In this document: positions 10,951-18,612 of the stretch, one piece after another
How the letters are laid out: each line of letters opens with the position of its first letter
Numbering within the stretch: the stretch's first letter is position 1
Assembly: GCF_002097715.1 (NCBI RefSeq)
Contig: NZ_CP020737.1
Span: 1-64,000 of the forward strand
DNA: 64,000 nucleotides
DNA from: Burkholderia ubonensis subsp. mesacidophila
GTDB lineage: Bacteria > Pseudomonadota > Gammaproteobacteria > Burkholderiales > Burkholderiaceae
Direction: 5' to 3'
Position numbers and translations under genes: made by a program
The notes under the pieces: generated by a model
The model's database searches: none
What the model saw: only the letters and a program-made list of their open reading frames with translations
Told to the model about the DNA's origin: nothing

Positions 10951-12089
10951 CCGCTGAAGAATTTTACGCAGCATGCAAACTTACTGGCAATCCATTTCGA
11001 TCAAATGCCATCTCTGATGAAGATCCGCGCATAAAGATTTGGGTTGGTTATGATAGACAAAAAGCTCTATTCGAACGAATTCTCGACAGAGTTCGTGCGG
11101 ATCGCGTGGGATTAACCAATTTCCTTTTGCTCTATGGCCATTTTGGCACTGGAAAATCCCATGCACTCCTATGGGCACGCAATAGAGTAAAAGAGCTTAA
11201 CGCAGGCATCGCCTATTTTGTCCCAACACTAAAAAAAGACAAGGGAAAATTGTCTTTTTCGGCGGCATTTTCAGAAGATCTCGTATCTCGTGGATCACTG
11301 TTAGCCGATCTAATGGAATTCAAGACATTTTGCGAAACTCGAATTCTTGAAGCGAAGAATGGACGTCAAATTACTTCCGACTTAGCCATTGACGAGCTCA
11401 TTAGATCACGCGAGCTTGGAGACTTTGTAAAAGGCTTGATGAACTGCCAGAGCGAAGCAGGCGTGAAAGCTTACCTCAATTCGGATAAGCTTTCTGACTA
11501 TCAAGCGGTCATGCTTTTCTCCAGAATTGTCAATCTCTTTGTTCAAGAGTTTCAGACAAACCACGGAAATAATCGCTTCCGCCAAGCTGTATTTCTCTTT
11601 ATCGACGAACTCGATGATTTGCAGCGCCAGCCACCTAAAGAAACGCTGGAGACCAACGACATTCTTCGACATTTGTATGATGCATGCCCCAATTCATTCG
11701 GATTGGTTTGCGCAGCGACGGCAGAAGTCACAACACTGCCGAATATGTTTACAGATTATGTCCTGTCGCGCTTGTCACGCCAGATTCACTTCGATCTTCT
11801 TGATCGAAATTCGGCAATCGACTTTGTTAAAAATATTTTAGCCTCTAGTCGCCCACTTAACACCACGGCAATTGGTGACTATTTTCCATTTACCGAGGAG
11901 TCGATAAATACCGTTATGTCTCAACTGCGAGAAATCACCCCTCGCAAAGTCGTAAATACCATGCAAGCAGTAATCGAAGAATGCCGACTCGCAAATCTGC
12001 ATTTATCAGATGATAGGCCGATCACTGCGGATACGCTTGACGAGCTAGACATTCTCGACTCGGTCTTCGGTGATGGTTCGGCCGTTTAG
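10947..12089 (+). CDS. ORC/Cdc6-type AAA ATPase, gene 5 of five-gene accessory operon
   Basis: This is a 380-residue AAA ATPase with Walker A GHFGTGKS (residues 64-71), Walker B VFLFIDELDD (Asp220-Glu221), a sensor-1-like LVCAATAEV and a helical lid that follows. It resembles the ORC/Cdc6/TniB-like class of regulatory ATPases that sit on DNA and recruit partners. It starts by an ATGA overlap with the nuclease gene, the last gene of a run in which every junction overlaps. In context it may act as a sensor or loader for the HerA-like ring and nuclease. The domain assignment is firm; the role is inferred. Confidence 0.75.
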   Translation: MTAEEFYAACKLTGNPFRSNAISDEDPRIKIWVGYDRQKALFERILDRVRADRVGLTNFLLLYGHFGTGKSHALLWARNRVKELNAGIAYFVPTLKKDKGKLSFSAAFSEDLVSRGSLLADLMEFKTFCETRILEAKNGRQITSDLAIDELIRSRELGDFVKGLMNCQSEAGVKAYLNSDKLSDYQAVMLFSRIVNLFVQEFQTNHGNNRFRQAVFLFIDELDDLQRQPPKETLETNDILRHLYDACPNSFGLVCAATAEVTTLPNMFTDYVLSRLSRQIHFDLLDRNSAIDFVKNILASSRPLNTTAIGDYFPFTEESINTVMSQLREITPRKVVNTMQAVIEECRLANLHLSDDRPITADTLDELDILDSVFGDGSAV

Positions 12090-12391
12090 AAAAACATGAA
12101 AATATAGTCACCAAAACCTATTCCCTGGTTCCACCAGTGTGCTCACAACTCTCTCGTCCTGCTTTCTTGAAGACAGTGGCCCGCAGTTGCATTGATTGGA
12201 GTTCATGATAGCAGTGTCGCGAATTGTGTCGAAGATACCGCCTATGCCGTTTGGCTTGGCTGAGCGTGATTCCACCATCACGCGTCAATCTTCCCGTAAA
12301 CTAAATCGGTAGCACCGCAAAATGCGCGGGCCGCATGGGCTGCCACCCATACGACCCGCTGACCACAACCAACTCACCTCAGGAGTTGACC
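12090..12391. other. 302-bp gap at the right edge of the island
   Basis: I see no gene. Composition changes here from AT-rich to the chromosomal GC-rich background at about 12250-12350. A symR-like antisense RNA for the following SymE-like gene could be encoded on the minus strand around the start of that gene, but no clear promoter supports it. Confidence 0.5.
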
Positions 12392-12640
12392 ATGGCTGAC
12401 GCCAATCATAAGTCACGTCCAAAGAAACGCAATCTGAACACCAGGCTTGCGATGATCCTCCGCAGCACGCCAGACCGCCCCAAGAGAGGCTGGCCGTACC
12501 TGCCATGGATGAGCGTCATCGATGCCCACTTCAAGCTGTTCGGATTCGAACCTGGTGACCGCGTCTTCCTCAACATCAATCACAAGACCCGGCAAATCAC
12601 CATCACGCCGGACTGCATCCAGCGAGAGCAGCGGGCGTAA
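12392..12640 (+). CDS. SymE-like type I toxin
   Basis: This 82-residue protein carries near its C-terminus a pattern like SymE and related AbrB-fold toxins: a proline-led segment (PYLPWMSVIDAHF), then a Gly-Phe-x-x-Gly-Asp-x-Val turn (FGFEPGDRVFLNI) and a final ITITPD strand. SymE is an SOS-induced toxin that acts on nucleic acids and is held down by an antisense RNA. The ATG at 12392 is preceded by CAGGAG at 12379-12384. It lies directly after the accessory operon, and a perfect hairpin follows. The resemblance is by pattern only, so the call is moderate. Confidence 0.55.
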   Translation: MADANHKSRPKKRNLNTRLAMILRSTPDRPKRGWPYLPWMSVIDAHFKLFGFEPGDRVFLNINHKTRQITITPDCIQREQRA

Positions 12641-12643
12641 CAA

Positions 12644-12670
12644 GCAAGGGCCGCTTTATGCGGCCCTTGC
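12644..12670 (+). terminator. Perfect 11-bp hairpin after the SymE-like gene
   Basis: GCAAGGGCCGC (12644-12654) pairs perfectly with GCGGCCCTTGC (12660-12670) around a TTTAT loop, 4 bp after the stop codon. No T-run follows on the plus strand, so it may act as a Rho-assisted or transcript-protecting structure. Confidence 0.6.
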
Positions 12671-12803
12671 TGTATGGGTGATCGGCTCAACGCGAGACGC
12701 TTCCCTCAACGAGTCTCCATGCGCCATTCCTTGGCTCGGATGCCCGGCAATTCTTCAACAGCCATCTTCAACAACCGTCACAACAAAAAGCAGCCTTCCA
12801 ACC

Positions 12804-13331
12804 TCACCTCCCCACCATCGCCCTCAACACCCCATCCCGCCTCACCAACCCGTGATAAAGCGCCGCAGCGAAATGGAGAAGAAACGTCGCAAAGAACAGA
12901 TAAGCCACCCACCGATGCGCGATCCTGAGCCACGCAAACGCAACAGGATCAGCCGAAACAATCGCCGGCAGTTGCACCCCGCCCGCGAGCGTCACCGGAT
13001 ACCCGCCGGCGGGGAGCATTGCCCACCCGATCAACGGCATCGCGATCATCAGCGCGTAGAGCGCGAGATGCGACCCAAGCGCCGCAACCTTCTGCCACCC
13101 CGGCAAATCCTCCGGCAACCCCGGCGGCCTGGAACTCAACCGCACGACAACCCGCACACAAGCGAGCACGAGAATCGAAATCCCCAGCGGCTTATGAATC
13201 GCGACGAGTACCGCATGCCGCTCCGAGACGGACGAAACCATCCCCACCCCGATAAACAGCATCGCGACGATCATCGCCGCCATCACCCAATGCAGCACCC
13301 TCGCCGGCAAACCAAAAGTCGTCTTCATCAC
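12804..13331 (-). CDS. Cytochrome b561 family membrane protein
   Basis: This 175-residue protein has four membrane segments and the paired histidines of di-heme b-type cytochromes (His14 in ARVLHWVM, His46 in AIHKPLG, His87 in SHLALY, later His139 in RIAHRW and His152 in LLHFAA). Such proteins pass electrons across the inner membrane, often to a periplasmic partner enzyme. It overlaps the catalase-like gene by an ATGA, so the two are probably co-translated and may form one peroxide-reducing unit. Both are read from the ECF-type promoter at 14451-14479. Confidence 0.88.
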   Translation of the reverse strand: MMKTTFGLPARVLHWVMAAMIVAMLFIGVGMVSSVSERHAVLVAIHKPLGISILVLACVRVVVRLSSRPPGLPEDLPGWQKVAALGSHLALYALMIAMPLIGWAMLPAGGYPVTLAGGVQLPAIVSADPVAFAWLRIAHRWVAYLFFATFLLHFAAALYHGLVRRDGVLRAMVGR

Positions 13332-14410
13332 CGCCCCTCCGATCCCGACCGCGCAGCCCCCGCCACCCCGGCCTCTTCACTCGTCCTTCGCAGATACGAA
13401 TCCGCATAAGCCGCCGACCTCGCCACCAGCAACGGATCCCCCGAAGCCTGAATCCCTTCAGGCAGCACCGTCGGGTCGTAATTCACATCCCTGCACGGTC
13501 CGCTGTCCTGCTCCGCCACGCGATCGAGCACCAGCGTCCCCGCATCGATCGTCGTCCGTTGCGCGGGCCAGACCTTCGTCGCGTCGTCCACCGGGTCCCC
13601 CGGTTCCGCGAGCGTGAGCACCAACTTCCACCTTTGCGCACCGTCGGCGATCCGCCGCGTCAGATCCTGCCGCAACACATCCGGATCCCCGGCCGTCGCG
13701 ACGTCCCCCGCCCCGGCCGTCTGCTCCGGCACCACCCGCCACCTCACCGCTTGCCGCGTTCCAGCCGCATCGACGAGATAAAACGCATTCAACGCGTAGT
13801 AAGTCTCGGTGACGAAACTCGCACTCGGCTTCGCCCCTTTCACCCATTCCCGAAACGCCGCCGTCTCCGGATGCGCCGCGAAAAACGCCTTGAGCTTCGC
13901 CGGATCCGGCTTCCCGGTTTTCGGATCGGGCTGCCCGGCCACCACCTGCGCATAAAACGCTTCGGGCGTCGCCACCGGGAAAACCGGCATGCTGTTCATC
14001 CCGGTCCGCCATTGCTCCCCATCCGGCGCGATGAGCCGCAGTGCCATGCTCCGGATCGGCACGCTGCTGTCCGGCGCATACGGATTCCCGCCCGGCAACG
14101 CGAATCGCCCGACCACCGGCGTCCTGACCGCCTTGAAAAAGGGCGCGGTCGAATACGCAGCCGCCGCGCCATTCCCTTCGAAGTAGCCGCTCACACAGAC
14201 GCCTTTCGCGTGATTCCTTCGATATCCCGGATGCACGCCGCCGTTCGCCTGTAGCCCATCGACGAGCTTGTGAGGCGTCAGCCGGCCCGGCGCGAGCCAC
14301 CCACCGACATACCCGAACGCCACCGCCACGCCCACCACGGCCCCGCCTATCGCCGCCCAGCGCCATAAGCCGCGCCCAGGCTCCCGTTGCGAAGAAGAAG
14401 ATCGCTCCAT
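13328..14410 (-). CDS. Catalase-family (SrpA-like) peroxidase, membrane-anchored
   Basis: The 360-residue protein belongs to the short catalase-related peroxidases: it has the distal-histidine region RRNHAKGVCVSG, the substrate-channel stretch and a much shorter length than true catalases (about 480-500). An N-terminal hydrophobic segment (about residues 16-36) should anchor it or export it to the periplasm. The ATG at 14410 has a GGGAG site 9 bp upstream; an upstream GTG is less likely. It is followed by a cytochrome b561 gene overlapping by 4 bp and diverges from an ECF sigma gene, suggesting sigma-controlled oxidative-stress defence. Confidence 0.88.
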   Translation of the reverse strand: MERSSSSQREPGRGLWRWAAIGGAVVGVAVAFGYVGGWLAPGRLTPHKLVDGLQANGGVHPGYRRNHAKGVCVSGYFEGNGAAAAYSTAPFFKAVRTPVVGRFALPGGNPYAPDSSVPIRSMALRLIAPDGEQWRTGMNSMPVFPVATPEAFYAQVVAGQPDPKTGKPDPAKLKAFFAAHPETAAFREWVKGAKPSASFVTETYYALNAFYLVDAAGTRQAVRWRVVPEQTAGAGDVATAGDPDVLRQDLTRRIADGAQRWKLVLTLAEPGDPVDDATKVWPAQRTTIDAGTLVLDRVAEQDSGPCRDVNYDPTVLPEGIQASGDPLLVARSAAYADSYLRRTSEEAGVAGAARSGSEGR

Positions 14411-14450
14411 GAATTTCACTCCCGACCACACGGTCTTGTGTCGAACCGCC

Positions 14451-14479
14451 GTAGGACGCCGCCCGCCCCGCCTTATTCC
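14451..14479 (-). promoter_or_regulatory. ECF-type promoter of the catalase/cytochrome operon
   Basis: On the minus strand GGAATA (14474-14479) and CGTCCTAC (14451-14458) are 15 bp apart, about 40 bp upstream of the catalase start. The same two elements at the same spacing precede the sigma gene on the other strand. GGAAxx/CGTC is the general form of ECF promoters. Confidence 0.75.
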
Positions 14480-14504
14480 ATCGAAAAATTTTTCCTAAGC
14501 TGAT

Positions 14505-14533
14505 GGAATAACCGTGCGCGGCAGGCGTCCTAC
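14505..14533 (+). promoter_or_regulatory. ECF-type autoregulatory promoter of the sigma/anti-sigma operon
   Basis: GGAATA (14505-14510) and CGTCCTAC (14526-14533) are separated by 15 bp, 37 bp before the sigma start. It is identical in both elements and spacing to the divergent promoter at 14451-14479, which strongly suggests that this sigma factor reads both. Confidence 0.75.
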
Positions 14534-14570
14534 GCGACGAATCCACGCCGCTCCCGGCACCTGGCCCGCC

Positions 14571-15086
14571 ATGTCCTCGACCGACCAAGACGATCAATTG
14601 CGCGAACTGATCCCGCGGCTGCGCCGCTTCGCGCTCTGGCTGACCCGCGACGTCCACGCGGCCGACGATCTCGTGCAGTCGGCGCTCGAGCGCGCGCTGT
14701 CGCGCTGGTCGAGCCGCCGCGACGACGCGTCGCTGCGCAGCTGGCTCTTCACGATCCTGTACCGGCGTTTCCTCGACGGGAAACGCAGCGCGAAGCGCTA
14801 CGCGTGGCTGCTCGGCCGCCTTCAGGAACCCGACGAGCCGCACTGGCCGTCCGCCGAACGCGAGTTCGCCGCGCGTGCGACGCTCGAAGCATTCGGCCGC
14901 CTCTCCGACGAGCAGCGCAGCCTGCTGCTGCTCGTCGCGGTCGAGGGCTTCAGCTACCAGGAAGCCGCCGATCTGCTCGACGTGCCGATCGGCACCGTGA
15001 TGTCGCGGCTCTCCCGCGCGCGCCAGGCGCTGCGCCAGCTCAGCGACGGTGAAATCCCCGCCCCCTCCTTGCGGTTGATGAAATGA
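14571..15086 (+). CDS. ECF RNA polymerase sigma factor
   Basis: This 171-residue ECF sigma factor has region 2 (ADDLVQSALERALSRW), including the -10-recognition helix, and region 4 (YQEAADLLDVPIGTVMSRL), which recognises the -35. The frame opens upstream, but the ATG at 14571 gives the usual N-terminus. It overlaps the anti-sigma gene by 4 bp and lies downstream of a promoter that it probably recognises itself. The divergent catalase/cytochrome b operon shares that promoter type, so the likely regulon includes peroxide or redox stress defence. Confidence 0.92.
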   Translation: MSSTDQDDQLRELIPRLRRFALWLTRDVHAADDLVQSALERALSRWSSRRDDASLRSWLFTILYRRFLDGKRSAKRYAWLLGRLQEPDEPHWPSAEREFAARATLEAFGRLSDEQRSLLLLVAVEGFSYQEAADLLDVPIGTVMSRLSRARQALRQLSDGEIPAPSLRLMK

Positions 15087-15838
15087 ACATCCCACCCGAC
15101 GAACACGACCTCCACGCCTACGTCGACGGCCAGCTCGACGACGACGCGCGCGCCACGGTCGAGCGCTATCTCGCGCTTCATCCGGACCGCGCGGAACAGG
15201 TGCAGCGCTGGCGGCAAGACGCGCAGCGGCTGCGAGCGGCGCTGGCGAGCGTGGCGATGCCGGCGGAGAACCCGGCGCTCGATCCGGCGGCAATCCGCGC
15301 GCGACAAGCCGAACGCACGAGGATGCGGTTCGCGATGGCCGCTTCCTTTGTTCTCTGCGTTGGCCTCGGCACGTTCGGCGGCTGGCAGGCGCGCGGGTGG
15401 AACGCGCCGCCGGCAGCCGCGCCGATGAGCGACGCGGTCGAGGCATACAAGCTGATGGTGGTCGATCGCAGCGCGCGGGTGGATGTCACGCCGACGAGTG
15501 CGGCCGAATTGCAGACTTGGCTCACCCGTCGCGTTGGTTCGGGCGCGAAGCTGCCGGATCTGAGCGCGGCGGGGTTCCGGCCGGTCGGTGGGCGTCTGTT
15601 TGCCACCGAACGCGGGGCGGCGGCAATGGTGCTGTATGAAGACGATGCGGGGCGCACGCTGAGCTTCTACGTGCGGCCGCCTGAATCCGCGCATCGGCTG
15701 CTCGCGGCCGGCGAGCGTGTAGACGGCGAACTGCTCGCGCGATATGGGTCACTTCATGGGCTCAATTACGCGGTAGTCGGGAAGGCGGATAGCCTCGGCG
15801 GGAAGGCCGTCTCACGCGCGCTCGACGAGCAGACTTGA
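15083..15838 (+). CDS. Transmembrane anti-sigma factor
   Basis: This 251-residue protein has a short cytoplasmic domain that should bind the sigma factor, one membrane segment (about residues 82-101) and a periplasmic domain of about 150 residues. The N-terminus has the HDLHAYVDGQL helix typical of anti-sigma factors but no HxxxCxxC zinc motif. It overlaps the sigma gene by ATGA. Release of the sigma factor upon a periplasmic signal is the expected mechanism; the signal is not visible. Confidence 0.88.
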   Translation: MNIPPDEHDLHAYVDGQLDDDARATVERYLALHPDRAEQVQRWRQDAQRLRAALASVAMPAENPALDPAAIRARQAERTRMRFAMAASFVLCVGLGTFGGWQARGWNAPPAAAPMSDAVEAYKLMVVDRSARVDVTPTSAAELQTWLTRRVGSGAKLPDLSAAGFRPVGGRLFATERGAAAMVLYEDDAGRTLSFYVRPPESAHRLLAAGERVDGELLARYGSLHGLNYAVVGKADSLGGKAVSRALDEQT

Positions 15839-16340
15839 GCGATACAATGCGCGCCTCGACGGCAGCATGCGGCGGCCACCAGCGCCCCAAACAGGGCGAC
15901 TTGGCCTGCGGAAGGCGCTTGCACTCACCATCCAAATGCACAGCGTTTCGACTCGTTTCCGGAGGGAATTGTCCACATCGGAAATGTCGTCATGACGCGC
16001 CCGAAACGAACCCGACACCCTCACCTTTGAAATCACAGCATTTCGAGTTGTTGTGAGGGGCGGATATCCACAACGCGACGCATGTGTTTCGCTCGTATCC
16101 GCGACTGCGGGCAAGGATGCTTGCTTTTGCGGTGCACAGCATTCCGAGTCGCCGGGAATCAAGATGTCCACAAGCCAACGTGCCAACCGCGCAAGCACCG
16201 GGGCACACCCGGCGCGGCACAGCATTTTCGTCCCGTTGAGCGGTGCTTTTCCACAGCCCTGATCCCGTTGCCAGACGCTTTCTCGACAAAGTGCGCGTCG
16301 TTCTGGAACAGGGAAAGGAAGCGTTCCATCGGCCTGCATG
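15839..16340. repeat. First cluster of the two-part DnaA-box-like array (units A-D)
   Basis: This 502-bp gene-free stretch contains four copies of a composite element on the plus strand. The left boxes are CACAGCGTTTCGAC at 15939, CACAGCATTTCGAG at 16034, CACAGCATTCCGAG at 16135 and CACAGCATTTTCGTC at 16218. The right boxes are TTGTCCACA at 15969, ATATCCACA at 16064, ATGTCCACA at 16164 and TTTTCCACA at 16247. Left-to-right start distance is 30, 30, 29 and 29 bp. The unit period is about 83-101 bp, while the sequence between boxes has diverged. The right boxes match the DnaA box TTATNCACA at 7-8 of 9 positions. Confidence 0.75.
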
Positions 16341-16748
16341 TCAGCTGCGATGCGGGTCGATTGCATCGCTCGTGTTGAGAAGAAGGGCGATTTCTACGTG
16401 TCGGCCAAGTTCGGCGACATCGCCAGGCGTCTGGTCGAATTCATTCTTCAGCTGCCTATTCGCGCCACGTTTCAGAAGCAATCTTGCAGATTCCAGCTGC
16501 CCCATCAAAGCGGCCTGATGAAGTGGTGTATTACCCAGATCACCGGCGATGTTCACGTCCGCGCCTGCGTCGATCAATATCTCCATATCGTCGACAGCGC
16601 CCTTGCGGGCGACTAGATGCAAAACAGTGTCGTCCACGGCCCCTCGCTGATTTGGCTCAGCGAGCTCAATCCCCAGGAATTCCGGATGGGTTTTGTACTT
16701 CTCGAGCACCAGGCTCAACCGATTCTTTGAATGTAATTTCCGGTGCAT
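16341..16748 (-). CDS. Ankyrin-repeat protein
   Basis: This 135-residue protein has two to three ankyrin repeats (DDTVLHLVARKGAVDDMEIL, then GNTPLHQAALMGQLESARLL and a partial third). The ATG at 16748 has a GGAAGGA site 8 bp upstream; an earlier in-frame start lacks one. Small cytoplasmic ankyrin proteins of this kind often act as immunity or adaptor proteins beside secreted toxins, but no toxin gene is next to it. It lies between the two clusters of the composite repeat. Confidence 0.8.
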   Translation of the reverse strand: MHRKLHSKNRLSLVLEKYKTHPEFLGIELAEPNQRGAVDDTVLHLVARKGAVDDMEILIDAGADVNIAGDLGNTPLHQAALMGQLESARLLLKRGANRQLKNEFDQTPGDVAELGRHVEIALLLNTSDAIDPHRS

Positions 16749-17255
16749 TTCAGTCCTTCCCGAGCATCGCGTCGACTCGATCACACGAGGTCCGGGCCTG
16801 GTGAAGGCAGACACGCTCACAGCGTTTTCACGCCATTCCGCTATCGCTTATCCACAACAAAAACGGTGGCTCGAAGCGCTTTTCCAGGCACCGACAACAG
16901 CAAACACAGAATTTTCTCCCCTTTCTGCCGGTGGTTGTACACACCATGCGAAACGACTCGGCGTGCTCTCTGCGCGTCCATAACCACGCTCATCCGCAAG
17001 TATCCGGCACAGCATTTTCATCCCCTTTTACTACCGGATATTCACAACCCACGTCACGGCTTCGGCAGCCTGGTCCGCCCGCCAACCAGCAGATGCCGAT
17101 GCAGCTCGCAGAAACACTCGTCATGCCATCCGTAATGAGGATCCGGGCAGGCCGTGTGTTTGATATATGGCCCCAGCCCGATCACCGAAAGATGAAGATC
17201 GGCACACAACGGCGCCGGTGTCATGAACGAGGATGTCATCGTCGTCGCACGCCCT
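16749..17255. repeat. Second cluster of the two-part DnaA-box-like array (units E-G)
   Basis: This 507-bp gene-free stretch has three more copies of the composite element on the plus strand. They are CACAGCGTTTTCACG (16818) with TTATCCACA (16848), CACAGAATTTTCTCC (16905) with TTGTACACA (16935), and CACAGCATTTTCATC (17008) with ATATTCACA (17038). The distance between the paired boxes is exactly 30 bp each time. Unit E has a perfect E. coli-type DnaA box. Confidence 0.75.
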
Positions 17256-17972
17256 TCACGCCGGCTTTTCGGCGCCAACCACACCGCTACGCAGCAACAC
17301 TTCCCGCAAGCAGACCGGACAAACCCGCTCCCCCTCATTCCAGAGCTTCACGAAGGCCTCTCGGCTTTCCAGCCGGAACGTCGATTCGACGATCTCGATG
17401 CCAGGCCCGAAGACGTTCCGAAGAAACGCTTCATCGAACCAGTACACGGGTTCATGCGCCACCGAAGCATCGACGACCCGAACCACGCGAACCTCGCGCA
17501 GCACGCCGATCGTCAGGATTGCCTCCTCGATGTCCGGCGACGATCGCGTCGGAACGATCAACCCGTGCAGTTCGCACTGCGCGAGCGATCCGCTGCACGT
17601 CACGCCTTCGGCCACGATCGCCGTATCGAACGCCTGCGCGTCCGACGTCGGTGAATCCGGCACTTCACCGGACCTCACCAGCAGCTCGTCCAGGCACGCC
17701 GGGCAGACAGGCGTCCACGCGCGCTCGAGCGCGGCGATCTGCGGAAATGCCGTCACATGCGCGACGTTGTCGACATACTTCGCGTCGACCTGATGCGCGT
17801 CCAGATCCGCACGCAGCATCCACGCAATCTTGCTGCCCTTCGGCCGGTCGAGCGACACCTTGACCAGTTCGCCGGGCGCGAACCGCCCGCGCGTCCGGAT
17901 GCGCGCGCCGATCCCGGTCGACGCGCGCCTGAAGAACCGGAACCCGTGCCGATGACAAAGCACCGGCCCCAT
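17256..17972 (-). CDS. Hypothetical protein with two CPxCLxE motifs
   Basis: I do not recognise this 238-residue protein. It has a duplicated motif, TPVCPACLDELLVRSG near residue 90 and RVCPVCLREVLLRSG near the C-terminus, plus a CSGS...C pair, so it may bind zinc at two sites and have arisen by internal duplication. The neighbouring 113-residue protein has a third copy (CHGCLTEM). The start codon overlaps the stop of that gene by one base (TAATG), showing translational coupling. It lies inside the repeat-rich region at 15.8-19.1 kb. Confidence 0.65.
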   Translation of the reverse strand: MGPVLCHRHGFRFFRRASTGIGARIRTRGRFAPGELVKVSLDRPKGSKIAWMLRADLDAHQVDAKYVDNVAHVTAFPQIAALERAWTPVCPACLDELLVRSGEVPDSPTSDAQAFDTAIVAEGVTCSGSLAQCELHGLIVPTRSSPDIEEAILTIGVLREVRVVRVVDASVAHEPVYWFDEAFLRNVFGPGIEIVESTFRLESREAFVKLWNEGERVCPVCLREVLLRSGVVGAEKPA

Positions 17973-18313
17973 TACCTGCGTCCGTTGCGCGCGTCATCCT
18001 GCGCTTGCTTCATTTCCGTCAGGCAGCCGTGGCACGTCGCCGTCATCAGATCGAGCGCGGCCCATGCCGCATCCTCGTCGGTGATGCGGTAGTTCCCGTC
18101 GGCATCACGCACCGCACCCAGCTCGACGACCGTCGGCCCGTCCGATTCGAGGATGAAACACAACCATTCGATGCCGTCGTCATCGAGCGTCAGCTCGACG
18201 AGCCGGCTGCCGGCCGCCCACTCGTCGCGATCGCCGTAGAGCAGCGCGGCCGCGGCGCGCGTCAGATGGATGCCGCTGGCGCTGCCATGTACCGAGCAAT
18301 TGACTGACGACAT
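17972..18313 (-). CDS. Hypothetical protein with CHGCLTE motif
   Basis: This 113-residue protein of unknown function has an N-terminal NCSVHG, a central beta-rich part and a C-terminal CHGCLTEM resembling the CPxCLxE motifs of the downstream protein. A strong AAGGGGAC ribosome-binding site precedes the ATG. It is the middle gene of three on the minus strand, with its stop coupled to the next start. No signal peptide or membrane segment is seen. A role cannot be assigned. Confidence 0.65.
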   Translation of the reverse strand: MSSVNCSVHGSASGIHLTRAAAALLYGDRDEWAAGSRLVELTLDDDGIEWLCFILESDGPTVVELGAVRDADGNYRITDEDAAWAALDLMTATCHGCLTEMKQAQDDARNGRR

Positions 18314-18363
18314 CTACGTCCCCTTTTCGAGCGTGTTGAACATGAGTCGGCGAAGCGCCAAGG

Positions 18364-18612
18364 TCACGCGACGAGCAACCGGACGATGTCGGACATGTCG
18401 CTGTCCGACAGCGTGCCGATCCGGTCGACGAACACCCCGTAATCGAGATCGAATTTCACGTTGAAGCGCTCGCCTTTGTAGCGGCAACAGAGGACGTCGG
18501 CTTCCGGTATCGACACCTGCTGCTCCAGGACGATGCCTTCGGAGTTGCGTTGCAGACGACGCATCAGGTCGTCGATATCGAGCCCATCCAGTTGTCGGGC
18601 TTGTGCCGTCAT
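18364..18612 (-). CDS. Small hypothetical protein
   Basis: This 82-residue acidic protein of unknown function is the first gene of the three-gene minus-strand cluster and lies 50 bp upstream of the 113-residue gene. It has a CCRYKGERFNVKFDLDYG segment suggesting a compact alpha/beta fold. The reading frame is clean, but the ribosome-binding site is weak, so the exact start is uncertain. Confidence 0.55.
   Translation of the reverse strand: MTAQARQLDGLDIDDLMRRLQRNSEGIVLEQQVSIPEADVLCCRYKGERFNVKFDLDYGVFVDRIGTLSDSDMSDIVRLLVA

Noticed and set aside
5596..12089. Identity with DISARM, BREX, Dnd/Ssp or Wadjet
   Set aside because: There is no methyltransferase, phosphatase, DUF1998/DrmB, IscS-like, SMC or Toprim component. 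Sharing only a PLD or HerA-type domain is not enough.
4967..12391. Prophage or transposon
   Set aside because: No integrase, transposase, capsid, tail or terminase genes, and no clear terminal or target-site repeats were seen.
15939..17046. CRISPR array
   Set aside because: The repeated units are two short degenerate boxes with diverged sequence between them, there is no long identical repeat with spacers of uniform size, and no cas genes are nearby.
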